Below are positions 1 through 5,083 of a stretch of DNA of 5,708 nt, one piece after another. Within the stretch, counting starts at the first letter, position 1. Every line of letters starts with the position of its first letter. Location: contig JAFUWR010000132.1 in the NCBI GenBank assembly GCA_017471125.1, positions 1 through 5,708 on the forward strand, read 5' to 3'. Both the position numbers and the translations under genes were made by a program. Below the pieces are notes generated by a model. It did not search any database. It had not been told where the DNA came from and saw nothing but the letters and a program-made list of their open reading frames with translations. This stretch comes from Clostridia bacterium. GTDB lineage: Bacteria; Bacillota; Clostridia; Christensenellales; Aristaeellaceae.

Positions 1-1113
1 AGCGCGGCGGCGACCCTGTCCGCGAACGCGCCGCTGCCCACGGTGACCGCCGCGCCCACGCCCCGCACGGGCGGGCTACGGTCGGCGCACATGCGCGTGG
101 TGGGCGACGTGATGGTCTGCGACAGCCAGTTGAAGGAGTACAAGAGCACGGGCTACGACTTCCACCCGGAATTCGATTACATAGCCGACATGCTGAAAAA
201 CGCCGACTACACCATGGCCAACATGGAAGGCACCGTCGGCAAGTACAACGACAAGGGCTATTCCGGCTACCCGCTGTTCAACTGCCCGGAGACCATCCTC
301 GAGGCGCTGAAGGACAGCGGCGTGGACTTCCTGACGCTGGCCAACAACCACATGCTCGACCGCTGGTTCAACGGCGTCAAGAACACCGTGGGCTGGGTCA
401 GGCAGTATGGCTTCAATTATGTGGGCGCGTACCTCAGCAAGGAGGAGCGCAACACGCCGGTCATCTACACCGTCAACGACATCCGCATCGGCTTCGTGGC
501 CTACACCCACACCACCAACACCCAGGAGAAGGTGTCCGACGCGGACGCGGTGGAGTACGGCGTGCCCTATCTGTACAAGTCCGACATCGAGGCCGACATC
601 AAGCGCCTGCGCGACGCCGGGGCCGAGGTCGTCATCGCCTTCCCCCACTGGGGCAAGGAGTACGTGCGCGAGCCCGACGACAACCAGAAGAAGTACGCCA
701 AGAAGCTGGCCGCCGCGGGCGCGGACATCATCCTCGGCAGTCACTCCCATACCGTGCAGCCGATGGGCTACCAGTCCGTCACCGACGCGGACGGGCGCAC
801 CCGGCAGGTGTTCATCACCTTCTCGCTGGGGAACTTCCTGTCCGACCACGTGCTGCAATACACCGACGGCGGCGTCATCGTGGACTTCACCATCAACGAG
901 AACGCCGACGGCACCTTCACCTGCGACAACGTGGGCTACATCCCCACCTACTGCTGGCAGCCCACCGAGGGCGACGTCCGCATACTGCCCTCGGGCAAGT
1001 TCCTGGACAAGGGTCCCGCGGGCATGTCCGATGAGGCCCACCAGCGGCTGGTGGAGACCTACCAGGAGATCACCGGCATCGTCGGCAGCGAGTTCCCGGT
1101 GCTGGAGGGATAG
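1..1113 (+). CDS. CapA/PgsA-family metallophosphatase-fold protein, 5' end outside window
   Basis: Partial gene: the frame is open from base 1, giving 370 visible residues and a TAG stop. Residues 1-30 are an Ala/Thr/Pro-rich linker, so the true start and probably a signal peptide or membrane anchor lie upstream; the internal GTG at 43 and ATG at 91 are unlikely starts. The domain begins at residue 31 and shows the family's motifs in order: GDVM (35-38), NMEGT (74-78), ANNHMLD with N115, N116, H117 and D120, PHWG with H216, and GSHSH with H248 and H250, followed by FSLGNF. In this family (PGA_cap, related to calcineurin-like phosphoesterases) these Asp, Asn and His residues form a probable metal site. 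Characterised relatives act in poly-gamma-glutamate capsule synthesis or anchoring at the cell surface, but many clostridial members have no known substrate and no other cap/pgs genes are visible here. Phe codons are TTC throughout, as usual for this genome. The family call is firm; a role in capsule synthesis is not. Confidence 0.9.
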   Translation, partial: SAAATLSANAPLPTVTAAPTPRTGGLRSAHMRVVGDVMVCDSQLKEYKSTGYDFHPEFDYIADMLKNADYTMANMEGTVGKYNDKGYSGYPLFNCPETILEALKDSGVDFLTLANNHMLDRWFNGVKNTVGWVRQYGFNYVGAYLSKEERNTPVIYTVNDIRIGFVAYTHTTNTQEKVSDADAVEYGVPYLYKSDIEADIKRLRDAGAEVVIAFPHWGKEYVREPDDNQKKYAKKLAAAGADIILGSHSHTVQPMGYQSVTDADGRTRQVFITFSLGNFLSDHVLQYTDGGVIVDFTINENADGTFTCDNVGYIPTYCWQPTEGDVRILPSGKFLDKGPAGMSDEAHQRLVETYQEITGIVGSEFPVLEG

Positions 1114-1121
1114 GGAAATAC

Positions 1122-1148
1122 CGGGACGCCGAAGGGCGTCCCGTTTTT
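1122..1148 (+). terminator. intrinsic terminator after the capA-like gene
   Basis: A perfect 9-bp stem, CGGGACGCC (1122-1130) with GGCGTCCCG (1135-1143), closes a GAAG loop and is followed directly by TTTTT (1144-1148). It lies 8 nt past the TAG of the capA-like gene. There is no T tract on the opposite strand, so it acts only on + strand transcripts. It also lies immediately before the ispE ribosome binding site. Confidence 0.9.
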
Positions 1149-1163
1149 GTCAGAGGTAACGCT

Positions 1164-2006
1164 ATGGTCATACGGGCACGCGCCCACGCCAAGATCAACT
1201 GGTCGCTGAACATCACGGGCGTGCGGGCGGACGGCTACCACGAACTGGACATGCTGATGCAGTCCGTCGCCCTGGGGGACGACATGACCTTCGCGGCGGG
1301 GGAGGGCGTCACGCTGTACGTGGACGGCGCGCCCGCCGTGGAGCCGGAGAAGAACCTGGTGGTGAAGGCGGCGCGGGCGCTCCAGGCCCATGCGGGCACG
1401 TCGCGGGGGGCCGTCATCACATTGGAGAAACACGTCCCCGCCCGGGCGGGGCTGGGCGGCGGCAGCGCCGATTGCGCCCTGACCCTGCAGGCGCTGAACG
1501 CATTGTGGGGATTGGGCTTGGACGACGGGACGCTCCTCGACATCGGCGCGAAGCTCGGGGCCGACGTGCCCTTCTGCCTCACCGGCGGGCTGGCCCGCGT
1601 GCGGGGCATCGGGGAGGTCATCGACCCCGTGCCGGACGCGCCGGAGGTCCCGCTGGCGCTGGTCACCCCCGGCGGCGGGCTGTCCACCGCCGAGGTGTTC
1701 AGGCTGTGGGACGGCGGCTTCGGGCCCGTGGCGCTGGACAATCCAAAGCTGGCCGAGGCCGTGGTCAAGCGTGACCTTGAGGCCGTGGACGCCCTGTGCG
1801 CCAATGCCCTCACCGCCCCGGCCCTTCAACTCATGCCCGAGATCGGCGCGGTCATGGACCGCCTTCGCCAACTCGGGGCCAGGGCCGTGTTCATGACCGG
1901 CAGCGGCTCCACCGTGGTCGGGGCCTTCGATCCCGCCGACGCCGCGAAAGCAGCTGAAAGTATACCAGGGGCTGTATTGACGCATACGCTTTCGCGTATT
2001 AGGTAG
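1164..2006 (+). CDS. ispE: 4-diphosphocytidyl-2-C-methyl-D-erythritol kinase (IspE)
   Basis: Cytosolic enzyme that uses ATP to phosphorylate the 2-hydroxyl of CDP-methylerythritol, a middle step of the MEP route to isopentenyl diphosphate. The protein has 280 residues, the usual family length, and the GHMP-kinase motifs are all present: AKIN with K10 near the N-terminus, the ATP-binding loop GLGGGSAD (96-103), LGADVPF with the probable catalytic D134, and the C-terminal glycine loop TGSGST (245-250). The ATG at 1164 is supported by an AGAGGT ribosome binding site at 1152-1157 and by the normal distance to AKIN. There is only 15 nt between the upstream terminator's T run and the ATG, so its promoter must lie within or before that terminator. 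The last 19 codons (1947-2003) turn to A/T-ending codons, unlike the rest of the gene, and the stop codon touches the repeat element. The catalytic core is intact, so the gene should be functional. Confidence 0.96.
   Translation: MVIRARAHAKINWSLNITGVRADGYHELDMLMQSVALGDDMTFAAGEGVTLYVDGAPAVEPEKNLVVKAARALQAHAGTSRGAVITLEKHVPARAGLGGGSADCALTLQALNALWGLGLDDGTLLDIGAKLGADVPFCLTGGLARVRGIGEVIDPVPDAPEVPLALVTPGGGLSTAEVFRLWDGGFGPVALDNPKLAEAVVKRDLEAVDALCANALTAPALQLMPEIGAVMDRLRQLGARAVFMTGSGSTVVGAFDPADAAKAAESIPGAVLTHTLSRIR
1984..1999. repeat. short palindrome in the ispE 3' end
   Basis: ATACGC (1984-1989) and GCGTAT (1994-1999) form a perfect 6-bp inverted repeat around TTTC, inside the last ispE codons. It is not followed by a T run, so it is not a typical terminator. 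It lies 7 bp before the heptad element at 2006 and may be an outlying part of it, or a chance palindrome within codons for THTLSRI. Confidence 0.45.
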
Positions 2007-2156
2007 GAGTTAGGAATGAGGAGTGAGGAGTTCAGGTGCAAATCCTCACGGATTTGTTTGATTATCAAGGTCACATCTATGCTATTCTAAAAATAAAAAG
2101 AAATCCGAAGGATTTCAACCACAACTCCACTCTCCACACTCCTCACTCCACACTCT
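2006..2156. repeat. inverted heptad-repeat element (MITE-like intergenic repeat)
   Basis: The left arm holds four head-to-tail heptads: GGAGTTA, GGAATGA, GGAGTGA, GGAGTTC (2006-2033). The right arm holds five in the opposite orientation (2122-2156); read on the minus strand these are AGAGTGT, GGAGTGA, GGAGTGT, GGAGAGT, GGAGTTG. The arms share a perfect 12-bp inverted repeat, 2020-2031 against 2138-2149. Between them lie two palindromes with the same core: CAAATCC/GGATTTG around TCAC (2039-2056) and GAAATCC/GGATTTC around GAA (2100-2116), separated by an AT-rich stretch. It encodes no convincing protein, though the downstream kinase frame happens to be open through it from about 2036. From memory, purine-rich heptads of this type recur between genes in gut Clostridia; I could not verify this. 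A non-autonomous mobile repeat is the likeliest interpretation, and a regulatory RNA element is the alternative. Confidence 0.7.
2089..2116 (-). terminator. minus-strand terminator-like hairpin within the repeat element
   Basis: Read on the minus strand, a 7-bp stem GAAATCC/GGATTTC with a TTC loop (2116-2100) is followed directly by TTTTTATTTTT (2099-2089). This is the layout of an intrinsic terminator, though the stem is rather AT-rich. No minus-strand gene lies upstream of it in the window, so it would stop antisense transcription or an RNA made by the element itself. Confidence 0.45.
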
Positions 2157-2227
2157 TCCCCCGATCTCCCATACCAGTCTATGATACTACGATAATTATA
2201 CGATCGACGCGAGAAAGAGGTGTGCCC
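2157..2227 (+). promoter_or_regulatory. AT-rich region upstream of the hybrid kinase, possible promoter and binding site
   Basis: This stretch separates the repeat element from the kinase start and is clearly more AT-rich than the genes. It contains -10-like hexamers TATGAT (2180-2185) and GATAAT (2191-2196), but no good -35 at a suitable distance. TACGAT occurs twice, at 2188-2193 and 2199-2204, exactly 11 bp (about one helical turn) apart, a spacing seen for tandem response-regulator sites. An AGAGGTG ribosome binding site lies at 2216-2222. Promoter function is inferred from position and composition only. Confidence 0.35.
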
Positions 2228-4735
2228 ATGACCGCCAGCGATGCCCTTGCCCGCCTGACCGAGCAGAACGCGCTGATGAACGCGCTGCTGACCCACATGC
2301 CCGCGATGGTGTTTGCCAAGGACGCCGCGACGGGCGTCTACCTGTCGTGCAACCAGTCCTTCGCGGAATACGCCCACAAGGCGTCCCCGGACGGCGTGAT
2401 CGGGCTGACGGACTTCGAGATCTTCGACGCCGCCACCGCCGCGCACTTCGCGGAGGACGACCGGCGGGCGCTGTCGATGGACGCGCCCCACATCTTCATC
2501 GAGGACGTGCCGGACGCCGTGGGCAACCCGCGCCACTTCCAGACCACCAAGGTCAAGTTCACCGACGACGCGGGCCGGCTGTGCACGCTGGGCCTGTGCG
2601 TGGACGTGACGGTGATGGCCCGGGTGCAGGCCGCGGAGACCGAGGGCCGCGTGAAGGCGCAGGAGTCGATGCGGCGCAAGAACCTCCAGGAGCAGCTGCT
2701 GGAGGAGGAGAAGCAGCGCATCGAGCAGGCCCGCATGATCACGGCGCTGGCGTCGGACTACCGCTGCGTGTACCACGTGGACCTGGACGGCGACGACGCG
2801 GTGTGCTATCGCGCCGACCCCACCGACCCGGAGCAGACCGGCGAGGGCGTCCACTTCCCGTTCCTCGAGCGCTTCACCTGGTACGCGAACCATTCCGTGG
2901 CCGAGCCCTACCGGGAGGACTTCTTGAAGTTCATCCAGCCGGAGCGCATCCGGGCCCAGCTCGAGCGGCGCGAGATCATCGGCTATCGGTACCTGGTGCG
3001 CCGCGCGGGCCGGGAATACTACGAGATGATCCGCATGGCCGGCGTGCGCCACCCGGAGGACCGGGACGACCACGTGGTCCACGCGGTGGGCCTGGGGCTG
3101 ACGGTCATCGACGAGGAGATGCGCGAATCCATGGCCCGCAGCCGCGCCCTGGCCGAGGCCCTCGCCTCCGCGGAGGAGGCCAACAAGGCCAAGACCGCGT
3201 TCCTGTCCAGCATGTCCCACGAGATCCGCACGCCCATGAACGCCATCATCGGCCTGGACAGCTTGGCATTAAAGGACGAGGGCCTGTCGGGCCAGACCCG
3301 GGAATATCTGGAGAAGATCGGCGGCAGCGCCCGCCACCTGCTGGGCCTCATCAACGACATATTGGACATGAGCCGCATCGAGTCCGGGCAGCTGGTGCTG
3401 CGCAAGGAGGAGTTCTCCTTCCAGCAGATGCTGGAGCAGATCAACACCATGGTCATGTCCCAGTGCGCGGACAAGGGCCTGCGCTTCGAGTGCCGGGTCG
3501 TCGGCCACGTGGACGACTACTACATCGGCGACGACATGAAATTAAAGCAGGTGCTCATCAACATCCTGTCCAACGCCATCAAGTTCACCGAGGCCCCGGG
3601 CAGCGTCACCTTCACGGTGGAGCAGTCCGCCGCCTTCGACGAGCAGGTGTCGCTGCGATTCCGTATCCGGGACACCGGCATCGGCATGAGCAAGGAATTC
3701 CTGCCCAAGGTGTTCGATTCGTTCACCCAGGAGGACGGCGCCCGCAACAGCAAGTACGGCTCCACCGGGCTGGGCATGGCCATCACCCGGAACATCGTCG
3801 AGATGATGAACGGCACCATCTCCGTGGAATCCGAGAAGGGCGTGGGCACCGAGTTCACGGTGGTGGTGACGCTGAAGAAGTGCCGCCACAAGGGGCCGTC
3901 CCGCCGCTACATCAACCCCTCCGACCTGCGGGTGCTGGTGGTGGACGACGAGCCGGTGGCCGCCGAGCACGCCCGGATGGTGCTGGACGACGCGGGCATC
4001 ATGGCCGACGTCTGTTTGAGCGGCGCGGCGGCGCTGGACATGCTCGAGGTGGCCCACACCAAGATGTCGCCCTACAACCTGGTGCTGCTGGATTGGAAGA
4101 TGCCGGAGATGGACGGCGTGGAGACCGCCCGGCACATCCGGGAGCGCTACGACAACGAGACCACCGTCATCATCCTCACCGCCTACAACTGGGACGAGAT
4201 CATGGACGAGGCGCTGCACATCGGCGTGGACAGCTTTTTGGCCAAGCCCCTGTTCGCCTCCAACGTGCTGGACGAGTTCGAGCGCGTCGCCCGCCGCAAC
4301 GACATGAGCCTGTTTCGGGAGAAGCAGCGGGCGGAATTGAAGGGGCGGCGCGTCCTGCTGGCCGAGGACATCATCATCAACGCCGAGATCATGAAGCAGC
4401 TCATCTCCATGCGCGAGGCCGACATCGACCACGCCGAGAACGGCCGCGTCGCCGTGGAGATGTTCGACCACAGCCCCGAGGGCTTCTACGACGCCATATT
4501 GATGGACATCCGCATGCCCGAGATGGACGGCCTCGAGGCCACCCGCGCCATACGCGCCCTTCGACGCCCCGACGCCGCGACCATCCCCATCATCGCCATG
4601 ACCGCCAACGCCTTCGATGAGGACGTGCAGCTCTCCCTCCAGGCCGGCATGAACGCGCACCTCTCCAAGCCCGTCGAGCCGGAGCATCTGTACCAGATGC
4701 TGGAGGAGCTGATATTTGAGGCGGAGCACAAGTGA
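2228..4735 (+). CDS. hybrid sensor histidine kinase, PAS-PAS-HisKA-HATPase-REC-REC
   Basis: An 835-residue two-component signalling protein. Domains in order: PAS (about 12-132), a charged coiled coil (132-170), a second PAS-like domain (170-298), a short coiled coil, HisKA with the phospho-acceptor H331 in SMSHEIRTP, and HATPase_c with N449 in the N box, D482 in DTGIGM and the G2 loop from G511. Two receivers follow: REC1 (about 570-690; D573/D574, phospho-acceptor D622, T651, K673) and REC2 (about 708-828; E713/D714, phospho-acceptor D760, T792, K814). All key residues are present, so kinase and both receivers should be active. No membrane segment or signal peptide is visible, so it should sense a cytoplasmic cue through its PAS domains. 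It lacks an HPt domain and an output domain; the partner that receives the phosphate is not in the window. The ATG at 2228 is chosen because AGAGGTG sits 5 nt before it and GC-rich coding usage begins there. The frame is open 64 codons further upstream, but those codons run through the repeat element. The signal is unknown. Confidence 0.93.
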   Translation: MTASDALARLTEQNALMNALLTHMPAMVFAKDAATGVYLSCNQSFAEYAHKASPDGVIGLTDFEIFDAATAAHFAEDDRRALSMDAPHIFIEDVPDAVGNPRHFQTTKVKFTDDAGRLCTLGLCVDVTVMARVQAAETEGRVKAQESMRRKNLQEQLLEEEKQRIEQARMITALASDYRCVYHVDLDGDDAVCYRADPTDPEQTGEGVHFPFLERFTWYANHSVAEPYREDFLKFIQPERIRAQLERREIIGYRYLVRRAGREYYEMIRMAGVRHPEDRDDHVVHAVGLGLTVIDEEMRESMARSRALAEALASAEEANKAKTAFLSSMSHEIRTPMNAIIGLDSLALKDEGLSGQTREYLEKIGGSARHLLGLINDILDMSRIESGQLVLRKEEFSFQQMLEQINTMVMSQCADKGLRFECRVVGHVDDYYIGDDMKLKQVLINILSNAIKFTEAPGSVTFTVEQSAAFDEQVSLRFRIRDTGIGMSKEFLPKVFDSFTQEDGARNSKYGSTGLGMAITRNIVEMMNGTISVESEKGVGTEFTVVVTLKKCRHKGPSRRYINPSDLRVLVVDDEPVAAEHARMVLDDAGIMADVCLSGAAALDMLEVAHTKMSPYNLVLLDWKMPEMDGVETARHIRERYDNETTVIILTAYNWDEIMDEALHIGVDSFLAKPLFASNVLDEFERVARRNDMSLFREKQRAELKGRRVLLAEDIIINAEIMKQLISMREADIDHAENGRVAVEMFDHSPEGFYDAILMDIRMPEMDGLEATRAIRALRRPDAATIPIIAMTANAFDEDVQLSLQAGMNAHLSKPVEPEHLYQMLEELIFEAEHK

Positions 4736-4787
4736 CATTGGCTACTGAATTAATATTATTTTTACGCTTTATCAAACTAATGTGGTA

Positions 4788-4815
4788 TTGACATTTCCGG
4801 GTGTCGTGGTATAAT
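4788..4815 (+). promoter_or_regulatory. strong sigma-A promoter for the leader ORF and transporter gene
   Basis: TTGACA (4788-4793) and TATAAT (4810-4815) both match consensus exactly, with a 16-bp spacer, and TGG (4807-4809) before the -10 makes it an extended -10 as well. Transcription should start near 4822, giving about 28 nt before the ATG at 4850. GTGGTAT occurs at 4782-4788 and 4806-4812, overlapping both hexamers, and AATGT/ACATT (4779-4783, 4791-4795) forms an inverted repeat around the -35. Either could be an operator or chance. A promoter this strong is consistent with control by termination downstream. Confidence 0.9.
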
Positions 4816-4849
4816 ATTTTAGAAATCACAGTTGAAGGGTGGGCTGATC

Positions 4850-4996
4850 ATGAAGCGCAATCACAACGCCGCCGATGGTCTGGCCCGCGCCGTGTCCGCC
4901 GTCATCAACAGCGCAGCGCGATTTTTTATCGTGCTGGGCTTTTACTTTTTTGGCTTTAGCTTTACGCGGACGACCATCTGCGAGAAGCCGGTTTGA
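4850..4996 (+). CDS. 48-aa Phe-rich leader peptide (or small membrane protein)
   Basis: A 48-codon ORF from the ATG at 4850 to the TGA at 4994-4996. AAGGGTGGG at 4836-4844 serves as its ribosome binding site. Residues 25-38 (FFIVLGFYFFGFSF) contain seven Phe and one Tyr in 14 positions, a density comparable with the enterobacterial pheL leader peptide. All seven Phe codons are TTT, whereas TTC dominates in the neighbouring genes. The N-terminal half is polar to amphipathic and the C-terminus TRTTICEKPV is short. Its position between a consensus promoter and a terminator, 87 nt before an aromatic-type transporter gene, supports a role as a sensor of Phe-tRNA supply. The same hydrophobic stretch could be one transmembrane helix, so a small membrane protein is the alternative. 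I recognise no protein family. Confidence 0.65.
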   Translation: MKRNHNAADGLARAVSAVINSAARFFIVLGFYFFGFSFTRTTICEKPV

Positions 4997-5021
4997 GCGA
5001 ACACAGGGAAGGGTTCATCAA

Positions 5022-5055
5022 GGCGGTTCCCCCGGATGGGAGGGGCCGTCTTTTT
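5022..5055 (+). terminator. intrinsic terminator / attenuator between leader ORF and transporter gene
   Basis: GGCGGTTCCCCC (5022-5033) pairs with GGAGGGGCCGTC (5039-5050) around a GGATG loop: 11 of 12 positions pair, counting three G-U pairs, with one C-A mismatch. TTTTT follows directly (5051-5055). It lies 25 nt after the leader stop codon and 28 nt before the ATG of the binding-protein gene. It therefore interrupts one transcription unit rather than closing a gene. Confidence 0.75.
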
Positions 5056-5083
5056 GATAGACAGAATACAGGAGGAGAACACC

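Larger units (their letters stand above)
4822..5083 (+). promoter_or_regulatory. putative transcription attenuator leader (Phe-responsive)
   Basis: The transcribed leader contains, in order, a ribosome binding site, a Phe-rich small ORF (4850-4996), a possible antiterminator strand GAAGCCG (4984-4990), a terminator (5022-5055) and the strong ribosome binding site of the transporter gene. GAA and CCG of the antiterminator strand can pair with CGGTTC (5024-5029) in the terminator's 5' arm, giving 6 bp with one bulged G. A second option is GGGAA (5006-5010) with TTCCC (5027-5031). A ribosome stopping at the TGA (4994-4996) would cover the first strand and let the terminator form; a ribosome held at the Phe codons (4922-4963) would leave it free. 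This matches classical amino-acid attenuation. The antiterminator is short, so the mechanism is inferred. No T-box consensus is present. Confidence 0.55.

Noticed and set aside
2006..2156. CRISPR array
   Set aside because: The repeats are contiguous 7-bp heptads in two opposite arrays with no unique spacers of constant length.
2036..2227. N-terminal extension of the kinase to a GTG at 2036 (64 extra codons)
   Set aside because: The extension runs through the repeat element and AT-rich spacer, has low-complexity content and no domain, while ATG 2228 has a good ribosome binding site and marks the change to normal coding usage.
3542..4738. Long minus-strand ORF of 398 codons (and similar long antisense frames at 76-1041, 1059-1985, 2087-3220)
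   Set aside because: Antisense frames of GC-rich genes stay open by codon bias; the translations are His/Val/Gly/Leu-rich without domains, while the + strand frames hold complete conserved families.
4736..4787. Terminator after the hybrid kinase gene
   Set aside because: The stretch is AT-rich and has a T5 run at 4759-4763, but no stable hairpin precedes it; only a weak ACATT/AATGT pairing 40 nt apart is possible.
4836..4850. AGGGTGGG resembling the start of a T-box sequence
   Set aside because: The rest of the T-box consensus (ACCGCG) is missing, it lies about 20 nt from the predicted transcript start instead of next to the antiterminator, and it serves better as the ribosome binding site of the small ORF.
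4875..5057. 60-codon ORF in another frame across the leader region
   Set aside because: It has no ribosome binding site and its product has no recognisable features; the 4850 ORF has a ribosome binding site, the right distance to the promoter and a meaningful Phe run.
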